The notes under the pieces were generated by a model. That model was not told the origin of the DNA. It searched no databases and saw only the letters and a program-made list of their open reading frames with translations. From assembly GCA_023958085.1 (NCBI GenBank), contig JAMLGI010000016.1:1-43910 (forward strand): DNA of 43,910 nt, read 5' to 3'. This document shows, piece after piece, positions 27,094-35,301 of the stretch (its first letter is position 1; each line of letters begins with the position of its first letter). The position numbers were made by a program, and so were the translations under genes. Source of the stretch: Solirubrobacterales bacterium. GTDB taxonomy: Bacteria > Actinomycetota > Thermoleophilia > Solirubrobacterales > 70-9.

Positions 27094-28785
27094 TCAGCGA
27101 TGGGTCGAGAGGAGTTCGGCCGCGTGACGGGTCGCGGTGGCATCGCCCGCTTCGGCCCCCATCATCCGGCGGATCTCCCCCACCACGTCATCACCGACGA
27201 GCGACTCGACCCGGGCGGTGGCCGGCTCCTCGCCGACCTCCTTGGTGATCGCAAAGTGGGCCTCGGCCCGGGCAGCGACCTGCGGCAGGTGGGTGATCGC
27301 GATGACCTGGCGGGTCGTGGCCACCTTTCGCAGCCGGTCTCCCACCGCCCCGGCGGTGTTGCCACCGATCCCGGCATCGATCTCGTCGAAAACCAGGGTG
27401 CGGCCGCCATCCGCATTTCCGTCTCCGGACGCGGCCAGCGCCAGCATCACCCGGGAAAGCTCCCCGCCGGAGGCCGTGTCGCGCAGTGGCTGGGCCGCCA
27501 TCCCGGGGTTGGGAGCGAGGATGAACTCGGCCGCCTCCAGCCCCCCCGGGCCGGGACCGTCCGGGAGGGCTTCGAGTCTGATCGTGAACTCGGCCCCCGC
27601 CATGGCCAGTTGATCAAGGTCGATCGAGATCCGCTCGGCCAGGTCTTCGGCGGCGCGGGTCCGGCTCTGGCTCAACCGCACCGCCAGCTTTCCGAGCCCG
27701 GCCCGGGCCTGATCGAGTTCCCCTCGCAGCTCCTCCTCGCGGGCGGCGCCACCTTCGAGCCGGTCGATCTCCGCCCGACACCGTTCGGCGTGATCGAGCA
27801 CCTGCTCGATCGATCCGCCGTGTTTCCGTTCGAGTCGCGACAGCAGATCGATCCGCTCACCGACGACCGTCAGGCGCTCCGGGTCACCGACACTCGCTTC
27901 ACTCCTGGAACCGAGATCCTGCCCGACGTCGTCGAGCTCCAGGGCGAGGCTTTCGAGCCGTCGGTCCAGGTCATCGAGACCCGGATCCACCCCGCGGAGC
28001 GGTGCCAGCAGGCCACGTACCGCAGCCAGCTCGCCGAGGGTGCCGGCGCCCGGACCGATCTGCTCTCCGCGCAGGAGGGAGGCAGCCTCGGCGGTCGCCC
28101 GTTGCATCTCCTCGATCCGTTCAAGCCGGATCCGCTCCGCTTCCAGAACTTCGGGTTCACCCGGCACCGGTGCGGCGGCCTCGATCTCTTCGAGCTCGTA
28201 CCGGTACAGGTCGAGGTCCCGCTCCCGCCCGCTCTCCCCGGCGAGCTCGTCCAGCTCGGACTCCAGGCGGCGAAATCGGGTCCAGGCTGCCCTGTAGTCC
28301 TGAAGCAGATCTGCGTGGCGGCTGCCACCGGCTGCGTCCACCATTCCGGTCTGGACCGAGCTGATCGTCAGCCGCCGGTGCTCGTGCTGGCCGTAGAAGG
28401 TGATCAGCCTTGCGGTGATCTGCCGCAGATCCGCCGCGGACGCTGCCCGGCCACCCAGAAAGGCGGAGGTCCGGCCCGAGCTGAACACCCTGCGCCCCAG
28501 GATCAGCTCTTCCGTGTCGGCCGGAAGGCGCTCCAGGATCGGTTTCAGTTCGGGGTCGTCGGCCAGCTCGGTGGGCAGGTCGAACACACCCTCGACCCAG
28601 GCCTCGTCGGCACCGGGGCGTACGATGTTCCGCTTCGCCTTGCCACCCATCAGCAGATCGAGCGAGTGGGCAAGCACCGTCTTGCCGGCCCCGGTTTCCC
28701 CGGTCAGCACATTCAGGCCGGGATCGAGCCGAAGCTCGGCCCGTTCAATCAGCAGGAGGTTTTCGATCCTGAGCTCGCGCAGCAT
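27094..28785 (-). CDS. recN: DNA repair protein RecN
   Basis: RecN is an SMC-like ATPase in double-strand break repair. The 563-residue protein has Walker A GETGAGKT at 29-36, a long two-part coiled coil in the middle (about 150-360), the ABC signature-like SGGELSRVMLAL, and Walker B TLVFDEIDAGIGG near the end. Start ATG at 28785 is fixed by MLRELRIENLLLIE, the usual N-terminus. A TAAACA sequence ends 9 nt before the ATG; it is a poor -10. nadK ends 100 bp upstream, with no other gene in the gap. Confidence 0.96.
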   Translation of the reverse strand: MLRELRIENLLLIERAELRLDPGLNVLTGETGAGKTVLAHSLDLLMGGKAKRNIVRPGADEAWVEGVFDLPTELADDPELKPILERLPADTEELILGRRVFSSGRTSAFLGGRAASAADLRQITARLITFYGQHEHRRLTISSVQTGMVDAAGGSRHADLLQDYRAAWTRFRRLESELDELAGESGRERDLDLYRYELEEIEAAAPVPGEPEVLEAERIRLERIEEMQRATAEAASLLRGEQIGPGAGTLGELAAVRGLLAPLRGVDPGLDDLDRRLESLALELDDVGQDLGSRSEASVGDPERLTVVGERIDLLSRLERKHGGSIEQVLDHAERCRAEIDRLEGGAAREEELRGELDQARAGLGKLAVRLSQSRTRAAEDLAERISIDLDQLAMAGAEFTIRLEALPDGPGPGGLEAAEFILAPNPGMAAQPLRDTASGGELSRVMLALAASGDGNADGGRTLVFDEIDAGIGGNTAGAVGDRLRKVATTRQVIAITHLPQVAARAEAHFAITKEVGEEPATARVESLVGDDVVGEIRRMMGAEAGDATATRHAAELLSTHR

Positions 28786-28885
28786 GGGACCCCGTGTTTA
28801 GCAGCGGGACCGGATGAAGTCCGGCTTCGTCAGCGGCAGATCCCTGTTTCTCCCGCAAAGCGCAGGAAAATCCCTCGCGGTGAGG

Positions 28886-29698
28886 TCAGACGGCGAGGTG
28901 CCCGAACTTCTCGCGGATTCGGTGGTAGAAGTTCGAACCCGGCAGCTGGGCCAGACGGGCGGCGTCCGGACGGTAGCTCACTTCCGCTTCGGCGCCCGGC
29001 TCCAGCCTGCCGATCCCGATCCCGTCCGCCTCGCAGTCGACCACGTCGCGGCTACGGTGGTTGACCACGTGGAGAACGTCGTCGGGTGCCACCACCAGCG
29101 CCCTGGCGGTGAGGGTGTGGGGCGCGATGTAGCTCACCACGTAGCCGGAGACTCCCCAGGCGAGGATCGGTCCGTGATTGGCGAGGTTGTATCCGGTGGA
29201 TCCGACCGGGGTCGAGGCAACCAGGCCATCGCAGCGCACGTGGCCGACCTCCTCGCCGGCAATCCGGTAGCTCAGTTCGGCCACCCCGGTCTGGGGATGA
29301 CGACTGAAACTCACGTCGTTGATCGCAGTCGTCTTGACTCCGTCGATCACGACCTCGAGTCCCGGTATCTCCAGCAGTTCGTAGTCCCCTGCGAAGGCCC
29401 GGTCGAGCCCGAGTTCGAGCTGATCGGCCTCGACTCCGGAGAGGAAGCCGACCCGTCCGTAGTTGATTCCGAACACCGGAATCCCGGTTCCGACGGTGTC
29501 ACGGAGCGCGCTCAGGATGCTGCCGTCACCGCCGAGCACCAGGCAGAGGCCGGGCTGCTCGCCGGCGTCCGCCCCCGGCCCACCCGCCGGCCGCAGATCC
29601 CAGCCGTGCCGGTTTGCCGCTGCCTCGGCGACCACTTTCGCCCGGTCGATTCCTTCGGCGTGTTCATGGGTGTAGAGCAGGGCGATCGGGCGGCTCAT
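28886..29698 (-). CDS. nadK: NAD kinase
   Basis: Makes NADP from NAD with ATP or polyphosphate. The 270-residue protein carries GGDGS at 56-60, NYGRVGFL, the NDVSF motif, and CDGLVASTPVGSTGYNLAN. Its ATG overlaps the tlyA stop (ATATGA), so it is coupled to tlyA as in mycobacteria. The C-terminus IREKFGHLAV is typical. Confidence 0.96.
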   Translation of the reverse strand: MSRPIALLYTHEHAEGIDRAKVVAEAAANRHGWDLRPAGGPGADAGEQPGLCLVLGGDGSILSALRDTVGTGIPVFGINYGRVGFLSGVEADQLELGLDRAFAGDYELLEIPGLEVVIDGVKTTAINDVSFSRHPQTGVAELSYRIAGEEVGHVRCDGLVASTPVGSTGYNLANHGPILAWGVSGYVVSYIAPHTLTARALVVAPDDVLHVVNHRSRDVVDCEADGIGIGRLEPGAEAEVSYRPDAARLAQLPGSNFYHRIREKFGHLAV

Positions 29699-30486
29699 AT
29701 GGCTACACCTTCGCAGAGCGCGGCCCCGTCGGGGGCACCAGGCCCGGGGTGACCGAGGCGGATGAAGGTCTCCAGATTCCCTTTCGGCCCGGGCAGCCCG
29801 GTCGGGGCGATCCCGTTCAGTCCGAACCCCAGACCCCGGGCGAAGTCGGCAACTTCGGAGACCGCCTCGCGCCGGTCGGTCTCGCTCCGCACCACCCCGC
29901 CACGGCCAACCCGGGCCCGGCCGAGCTCAAACTGAGGCTTGACCATGGCGAGGATCTCGCCGTCCGGGTGGATCATCCCCCGGACCGGGCCCAGCACCTT
30001 GGTCAGCGAAATGAAGGAGACATCGATCACGGTCAGGTCCGGTTCGTACTCGAGATCACCGGGCTTCAGGTCACGGGCGTTCAGGCGCTCGATCACGGTG
30101 ACCTGCGGGTGCCGCCGTAGCGAATCCTCGATCTGTCCGTAGGCAACGTCCAGGGCAATCACGTGAGCCGCCCCGTGCTCGAGCAGGCAGTCCGTGAATC
30201 CGCCGGTCGAGGCACCAACGTCGAGACAGCGCCTCGCCTTGACCGGGACCTCCAGCGCCTTCAACGCGTTTTCCAGCTTGATCCCGCCGCGGGAGACGAA
30301 TCGACGGGCCTCGGCCAGTTCGACCTCCTGATCGGCCATTACCTCCTGGCTCGGCCTGAGGGCCACCGGCCCATCGCGACCGAGCTTGACCTGGCCGGCC
30401 CGAACGGCTCTCGCGGCAACGGTCCGGGACGGAAACAGATTCCTTTCGGTCAAGAGCACGTCCAGCCGGATTCGCTTTCTGGGCAT
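29695..30486 (-). CDS. tlyA: TlyA-family rRNA 2'-O-methyltransferase / hemolysin A homologue
   Basis: In mycobacteria TlyA methylates 16S and 23S rRNA at cytidine 2'-O positions, which affects capreomycin sensitivity. The 263-residue protein has an N-terminal S4 RNA-binding domain (IRLDVLLTERNLFPSRTVAA) and a FtsJ-like SAM domain with DVGASTGGFTDCLL at about 85-98, and VTVIDVSFISL. Start is ATG at 30486: TACCTT ends 6 nt before it, and the S4 domain begins five residues later. A longer frame to 30516 adds 10 residues through the promoter and is rejected. Its neighbours nadK and recN agree. Confidence 0.93.
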   Translation of the reverse strand: MPRKRIRLDVLLTERNLFPSRTVAARAVRAGQVKLGRDGPVALRPSQEVMADQEVELAEARRFVSRGGIKLENALKALEVPVKARRCLDVGASTGGFTDCLLEHGAAHVIALDVAYGQIEDSLRRHPQVTVIERLNARDLKPGDLEYEPDLTVIDVSFISLTKVLGPVRGMIHPDGEILAMVKPQFELGRARVGRGGVVRSETDRREAVSEVADFARGLGFGLNGIAPTGLPGPKGNLETFIRLGHPGPGAPDGAALCEGVAI

Positions 30487-30492
30487 TCCGGA

Positions 30493-30498
30493 AAGGTA
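30493..30498 (-). promoter_or_regulatory. -10 element TACCTT, leaderless promoter of tlyA
   Basis: TACCTT ends 6 nt before the ATG at 30486. An inverted repeat at 30509-30530 lies in the position of the -35 and could be an operator. Confidence 0.55.
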
Positions 30499-30508
30499 CC
30501 GGGAGGCA

Positions 30509-30530
30509 ATTGACACGCAATCATGTCAAT
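30509..30530. promoter_or_regulatory. Inverted repeat ATTGACA-N8-TGTCAAT, possible operator
   Basis: Perfect 7-bp arms around 8 bases. It sits between divergent tlyA and the small membrane gene, centred about 34 nt upstream of the predicted tlyA start and about 61.5 nt upstream of the predicted start of the other transcript. Confidence 0.5.
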
Positions 30531-30531
30531 A

Positions 30532-30547
30532 TGTGATGAGCCTCACA
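30532..30547. promoter_or_regulatory. CRP-like site TGTGA-N6-TCACA
   Basis: A perfect match to the CRP consensus palindrome. With the -10 TAGGTT at 30569-30574 and a start at about 30581, the centre (30539.5) is at -41.5, the classical class II activator position. Confidence 0.6.
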
Positions 30548-30568
30548 CACCGGCCCTCCGAGTCGGCC

Positions 30569-30574
30569 TAGGTT
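30569..30574 (+). promoter_or_regulatory. -10 element TAGGTT of the small membrane protein gene
   Basis: TAGGTT should start transcription at about 30581, giving a leader of about 17 nt containing AAAGGAGGT (30582-30590), a near-perfect ribosome binding site, 7 nt before the GTG. Confidence 0.5.
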
Positions 30575-30597
30575 CGAGTTCAAAGGAGGTGCTCAAA

Positions 30598-30948
30598 GTG
30601 CCCAATCGACCGATCAAGATCGACTTTCACAACGCTCTCGTCCTCGCGATCGCCCCGCTGATGATGATCGTTCCCTACGTCCTGACCTTCGACCCCAAAC
30701 TCGGCCTGCTCAGCTTCTTCCTGGGTGCAGCCGCAATGGGAATCGCGCTCAGCGGCATCCGGCCGCAGACCCTGCCCGGATCGACGATTGCGGGCTTCGA
30801 CCGCATTCTCGGCCTGACCACGGTGCTGGTCGGCCTCGTTTCCGGCCTCACCGGCCAGCCCGTGGTTACCACCATCTTCCTGGTCGGGTTCGGCGCCGCT
30901 CATCTCGCCCTGACCGCGGCAACGCGGTACGGCTCTCGCGGCGCATGA
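30598..30948 (+). CDS. Small four-helix membrane protein under a CRP-like site
   Basis: A 116-residue protein with four hydrophobic segments (about 12-30, 35-54, 69-86, 89-108), and a short polar N-terminus. No family is recognised; it resembles in layout SPW-repeat-like membrane proteins. Start is GTG at 30598, set by the strong AAAGGAGGT sequence 7 nt upstream, which is the best ribosome binding site seen in the window. The gene stands alone, with its own terminator (31009-31048). The combination of activator site, strong translation signal and terminator suggests a regulated, highly expressed single gene, perhaps linked to stress or carbon state. That role is inference. Confidence 0.75.
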   Translation: MPNRPIKIDFHNALVLAIAPLMMIVPYVLTFDPKLGLLSFFLGAAAMGIALSGIRPQTLPGSTIAGFDRILGLTTVLVGLVSGLTGQPVVTTIFLVGFGAAHLALTAATRYGSRGA

Positions 30949-31008
30949 GGACCCGACCCACCTCCCACCGATCAACAACATAGAGAGCAGACACTCTCCT
31001 CCAAGTGA

Positions 31009-31048
31009 CGAAAGGTCCCGCACCCCAAGGCGGGACCTTTCGTCTTTT
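31009..31048 (+). terminator. Rho-independent terminator after the small membrane protein gene
   Basis: 12-bp stem CGAAAGGTCCCG/CGGGACCTTTCG with a 10-nt loop, followed by TCTTTTCC. Confidence 0.85.
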
Positions 31049-31103
31049 CCGGGCCGGGATCCTGGGTTGGTCAGGTCCGCCGTGGATCCGCCCTCCCGGG
31101 GTC

Positions 31104-31109
31104 TAGTCT
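31104..31109 (+). promoter_or_regulatory. -10 element TAGTCT, leaderless promoter of the recQ-like gene
   Basis: TAGTCT ends 6 nt before GTG 31116. The GTG at 31113 is only 3 nt from the hexamer and is too close. Confidence 0.55.
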
Positions 31110-31115
31110 GGGGTG

Positions 31116-33245
31116 GTGTCCGACTCCTCCACCCCATCCGTCCCCCTTCCGTTCGGCCTGCGGGCGGAGTGGTTGATCGAACGGCTGGAACTGGAGGCCC
31201 GATCCGGCGTGAGGGACCCCGGGCTGGATGCCGATCTGACCGAGCTTCGCGAGAGCTGGCGCCTTCTCACCGAACCGGAGCGTGAGCATTCCGCCGCCGT
31301 GGTCGAACGGATGGGCGCCCTGACCCGGTCCCGTCCGCCCGCCGGGTCGCCGGAGTCCGACTCGATCGGGATCGGGGGCACCGTCCGGGCATCCGGACCG
31401 GGAGCAGCCATCCCCCCGCCCCGTGACGAACAGGCCGAGGCTACGATCGCCCTCCAGGGACTCGAGGGACTGGAGCTCACCGACGCGCCACCCTCCCGGA
31501 GCTACCACGGCCCGCCGGATCCGGACTCGCTGCTCGCCCACATGGGTTACGACTCCTTCCGGCCCGGCCAGAGGCAGGCGGTCGAGGCGGCGCTGGCGGG
31601 CCGTGACAGCCTGGTGGTGATGCCGACCGGAGGCGGCAAGAGCCTCTGCTACCAGCTCCCTGGCCTCGCCGGCGAAAATCTGACCCTGGTGGTCTCGCCA
31701 CTGATCGCGCTGATGTCCGACCAGGTGCGGCGACTGCGCTCCGACGGTCATCCGGCTGTCATGTTCGCTTCCGGCCTCTCCCCGGAGGAGAGCGAGGCCT
31801 CCCGAAGCGCGGTGGCCGACGGATCGGCCCGAATCGCCTACTGCTCACCGGAACGGTTCGGTTCTGCCGCCTTTCTCGAGCTGATCTCCAGCCGTGAGAT
31901 CGCTCTGCTGGCGATCGATGAGGCTCACTGTCTGTCGGAGTGGGGTCACGATTTCCGGCCCGACTACCTGCGGCTGCCCAAGGTTGCCGAACGACTGGGG
32001 CGGCCACCGGTGATGGCTTCGACCGCGACCGCCACGCCCGAGGTGGCAACCGAGATCGCCTCCCGGATGGGGATGCGCGATCCGGTCGAGGTCCATTCCG
32101 GCTTCGACCGCCCCAATCTCAGCTTCGACACGATTGCCCTGGAAGGCAAGGGCTCAAAGGCGAAAAAGGCCGCTCTGCTTGAACTCGGCCTGTCCGATCC
32201 GGCAAACCGGCCGGCGATCGTCTACTGCGGTACCCGTCGGGACACCGAAGAACTGGCCGACGCCCTCGCCGCAAACAACCTCCAGGCTGTGGCGTACCAC
32301 GCCGGGATGGCCCCCGATGAACGGGCCTCGGCCCAGATCCGGTTCATGGAGGGTGACGTCGACGTGGTGGTCGCCACCAATGCCTTTGGCATGGGAATCG
32401 ACAAGGCTGACGTGCGATCGGTCTGGCACTGGGCGATCCCCTCCAGCGTCGAGGCCTACTACCAGGAGGCCGGCCGGGCCGGCCGCGACGGCGCCCCGGC
32501 GCGGGCAGTCCTCCTGGCCATGCGGGCCGATCTTGGCCGCCTGATCCGATTCATCGAGCAGAAGAGGGTTGACCCGGACGACGTCCTCGCCTTCATCGAG
32601 CGACTTCGGGAAGCCTGCGGCGAGGAGGGGTCAACCGAGGTCGAGGCCCCACGAGGCGACTCCGATCGGATCCGGTTGGCGGTGGCCGAGCGGGCCGGGG
32701 CCCTGGCCGTGGATCCGGCCCCCGGCGGCCGACTTCGGGTCGAACCTCTGGATCGGGTTGCGCCGGGCGCGATCCGGTCCGCCTGTCGGGTCCCCGAGGA
32801 CCGCGGCTGGCGGGCCTACCGGGCGGTCGAGGCCTTCGCCTTCTCGGACACCTGTCGGCGGCGACAGCTACTCGACCATTTCGGTGACGGCTCACCCACC
32901 CGACCGACCGGCCGCTGCTGCGACGTCTGTGATCCAGACAGTTTCCTGCCGGATCCCGACAGCCTGGTGATCGGCCGTCCACGAGCCAATCCGAAAGCGA
33001 AATCCAGTCCACCTCCGGAACTCGCCGCAGAGAACGAGGAGCTGTTCGAGGCGCTCAGGGCGTGGCGCCTCGAGGCGGCCGGGGACCGGCCCGCGTTCCA
33101 TGTCGCCTCCAACCGCACCCTGGTCGCCATCGCCACCGCCCGCCCGGCCGACCAGGATGAGCTGCTGGCGATCCGCGGGGTCGGACCCGCCTTCATGGAC
33201 AACTACGGGGCCGCAGTTCTGCGGCTGGTTTCAGCCCATTCCTGA
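31116..33245 (+). CDS. recQ: RecQ-family ATP-dependent DNA helicase
   Basis: A 3'-5' DNA helicase for recombination and repair. Of 709 residues, the first about 130 are a family-atypical N-terminal extension, helical then Pro/Ser/Gly-rich. The helicase core follows: FRPGQRQAV, MPTGGGKSLCYQLP (Walker A), IDEAHCLSEWGHDFRPDY (DEAH and aromatic loop), STATATP, FDRPNL, YCGTR, and YQEAGRAGRDG (motif VI). A zinc-binding CRRRQLLDHFG and CCDVCDP follow. A C-terminal HRDC-like end has LLAIRGVGPAFMDNYG. The start at GTG 31116 follows the -10 spacing rule. dxs converges 34 bp downstream. Confidence 0.92.
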   Translation: MSDSSTPSVPLPFGLRAEWLIERLELEARSGVRDPGLDADLTELRESWRLLTEPEREHSAAVVERMGALTRSRPPAGSPESDSIGIGGTVRASGPGAAIPPPRDEQAEATIALQGLEGLELTDAPPSRSYHGPPDPDSLLAHMGYDSFRPGQRQAVEAALAGRDSLVVMPTGGGKSLCYQLPGLAGENLTLVVSPLIALMSDQVRRLRSDGHPAVMFASGLSPEESEASRSAVADGSARIAYCSPERFGSAAFLELISSREIALLAIDEAHCLSEWGHDFRPDYLRLPKVAERLGRPPVMASTATATPEVATEIASRMGMRDPVEVHSGFDRPNLSFDTIALEGKGSKAKKAALLELGLSDPANRPAIVYCGTRRDTEELADALAANNLQAVAYHAGMAPDERASAQIRFMEGDVDVVVATNAFGMGIDKADVRSVWHWAIPSSVEAYYQEAGRAGRDGAPARAVLLAMRADLGRLIRFIEQKRVDPDDVLAFIERLREACGEEGSTEVEAPRGDSDRIRLAVAERAGALAVDPAPGGRLRVEPLDRVAPGAIRSACRVPEDRGWRAYRAVEAFAFSDTCRRRQLLDHFGDGSPTRPTGRCCDVCDPDSFLPDPDSLVIGRPRANPKAKSSPPPELAAENEELFEALRAWRLEAAGDRPAFHVASNRTLVAIATARPADQDELLAIRGVGPAFMDNYGAAVLRLVSAHS

Positions 33246-33279
33246 CCGCGCCCGACCGGCTACCGGATCGTGTCTCTGT

Positions 33280-35301
33280 TCAGGCTGTCGGGGCGTGGTG
33301 CCCGAGTGCGGCCAGCACCTGTTCCGCAACGGACCCCGCAGTGAACCCGACCTCTTCGTGAAGCAGGGCAGGCTTTCCGTGGGTGATGTAGCGGTCGGGC
33401 AGTCCGATCCGGATCACCCGGGCCCGTTCGGCCGGGTTCACGAAGCTGTCCTCGAGATGCTCGACCACGGCTGAACCGAAGCCGGCCTCACGCACCCCCT
33501 CCTCGACCGTAACCAGCAGATCGTGTGAGACCGCGAGCCTTTCGATCAACTCGGCGTCGAGCGGCTTCACGAAGCGGGCGTCGGCGACGGTGGCTTTCAG
33601 TCCGCCCTCGGCCAGCAGGTCGGCGGCATCGAGTGCAAGCGCGACCCCGCTGCCGTAACCGAGGAGCGCGACCCGTTCACCGTGACGAAGCGTTTCACCG
33701 GTGCCGACCGGGATCAACTCGGGCCGGTCCGGGAGGTTCACTCCGAGTCCGGCCCCACGCGGATACCGCAGTGCCGCCGGGCCGTCGTGGGCGATCGCGG
33801 TGTGAAGCATGTGAACCAGCATCGCCTCGTCCCGGGGGGCCATCGCCACCATGTTCGGCAGCGGGCGCAGATAGGCGATGTCGAAGGCGCCGTGGTGGGT
33901 CGGTCCGTCGTCGCCGACCAACCCGGCGCGGTCCATCGCAAAGGTCACGTCGAGGTTCTGCAGGCAGACGTCGTGGACGATCTGGTCGTAGGCACGCTGC
34001 AGGAAGGTGGAGTAGATGCCGCAGACCGGTTTGCCGCCCTGGAGGGCGATCCCGCTGGCCATCAGCACCGCGTTCTGTTCGGCGATCCCGACGTCGTAGT
34101 ACTGCTCCGGTCGTTCATCGGCGAGCCGCTGCAGCCCGGCCCCGCCGGCCATCGCCGCGGTGATCCCGATCACCCTCGGATCGGCCGCCGCCTCGGAAAC
34201 CAGGGCATCCGAGAAGACCTTGGTGTACTGCGCAGGGGCCGATGCCGGCTCCGGTTTCTCAAGCAGTTCCGGGGCGATCGAGGGCGGCGCGTCGGACTCC
34301 TGGAACGGCACCAGCCGCGGCTTCTCCTCGCTGGCCGGAGAGCCGTTCACGATCGAACCCGGCTTGGCTGCATGCCATTTCTCCATGCCGGCCAGGCCGC
34401 CCTCCTCGGCCGGAGCGAAACCGCGCCCCTTGACCGTGTGGACGTGGACCACCACGGGGCGGTCGGCGGCCAGGGCCTCGGCCAGAGCGCGCCTCAGCGC
34501 CGCCACGTCATGACCGTCGATTACTCCCATGTAGGCGAGATCCAGTTCCTCGAAAAGCAGCCCGGGGGCCCAGTAGGCCTTGATTGCCGACTTCAGTTCC
34601 GGGCCGAGCCGCTCGATCCGTTTGCCCAGACCGAGCGGCAGTCTGGTCAGTCGCTCCTCGACTCCCTCCCGGGCGTGATGGAAACCGGGTTTGAGTCGGG
34701 CCCGCTGGAAGTAGCTCGACAGCGCTCCCACATTCGGAGAGATCGACATGCCGTTGTCGTTCAGCAGGATCACCATCGGAGTCTGGAGTCCGCCGGCCGC
34801 ATGCATCGCCTCGTAAGCGACGCCACCGGTGAGCGAGCCGTCACCGATCACCGCGACGACCTTGCCGTCCTCGCCCTGGCCACTCCGCATCGCCTCCTTC
34901 AGACCGAGGCCGTAGGAGATCGAGGTCGAGGCATGGCCGGCCCCCATGATGTCGTGCTCGGACTCCTCGATCGAACAGAAAGGGGTGAGCCCGCCGTACT
35001 GCCGGATCGTGTCGAGCCGGTCACGGCGCCCGGTCAGGACCTTGTGCGGATAGGCCTGGTGGCCTACATCCCAGAGGATCTTGTCCCGCGGCGAGTCGAG
35101 CAGGCTGTGGAGTGCCACCGCGATCTCGCAGGTACCGAGATTGGCCCCGAAGTGACCGCCGATCTGGCCGATCACATCGATGATGTGACTCCGGACCTCG
35201 GCGGCCACCCGCTGAAGCTGCTCATCGTCCAGACCGTGGAGATCCTGCGGTGAGTCGATCTGCGGCAGCAGCGGCATTTCGGGTTTCGGTGGCTGGCTCA
35301 A
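33280..35301 (-). CDS. dxs: 1-deoxy-D-xylulose-5-phosphate synthase
   Basis: First enzyme of the MEP isoprenoid pathway, joining pyruvate and glyceraldehyde 3-phosphate. The 673-residue thiamin-diphosphate enzyme has GANLGTCEIAVALH, WDVGHQAYPHKVLTGR, the ThDP motif GDGSLTGGVAYEAM...NDN, the catalytic Glu in DVGIAEQNAV, and a transketolase C-terminal domain. Start is TTG at 35301, overlapping the ispA stop as TTGA. It is the last gene of nusB-xseB-ispA-dxs. Together with IspA it supplies prenyl diphosphates, including those for polyprenyl-phosphate carriers. Confidence 0.96.
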   Translation of the reverse strand: MSQPPKPEMPLLPQIDSPQDLHGLDDEQLQRVAAEVRSHIIDVIGQIGGHFGANLGTCEIAVALHSLLDSPRDKILWDVGHQAYPHKVLTGRRDRLDTIRQYGGLTPFCSIEESEHDIMGAGHASTSISYGLGLKEAMRSGQGEDGKVVAVIGDGSLTGGVAYEAMHAAGGLQTPMVILLNDNGMSISPNVGALSSYFQRARLKPGFHHAREGVEERLTRLPLGLGKRIERLGPELKSAIKAYWAPGLLFEELDLAYMGVIDGHDVAALRRALAEALAADRPVVVHVHTVKGRGFAPAEEGGLAGMEKWHAAKPGSIVNGSPASEEKPRLVPFQESDAPPSIAPELLEKPEPASAPAQYTKVFSDALVSEAAADPRVIGITAAMAGGAGLQRLADERPEQYYDVGIAEQNAVLMASGIALQGGKPVCGIYSTFLQRAYDQIVHDVCLQNLDVTFAMDRAGLVGDDGPTHHGAFDIAYLRPLPNMVAMAPRDEAMLVHMLHTAIAHDGPAALRYPRGAGLGVNLPDRPELIPVGTGETLRHGERVALLGYGSGVALALDAADLLAEGGLKATVADARFVKPLDAELIERLAVSHDLLVTVEEGVREAGFGSAVVEHLEDSFVNPAERARVIRIGLPDRYITHGKPALLHEEVGFTAGSVAEQVLAALGHHAPTA

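Noticed and set aside
26887-29064. 725-residue open frame on the plus strand
   Set aside because: It is antisense to recN and steA. Long antisense frames are common at this GC content, and the protein has no coherent domain; recN and steA on the other strand are fully supported.
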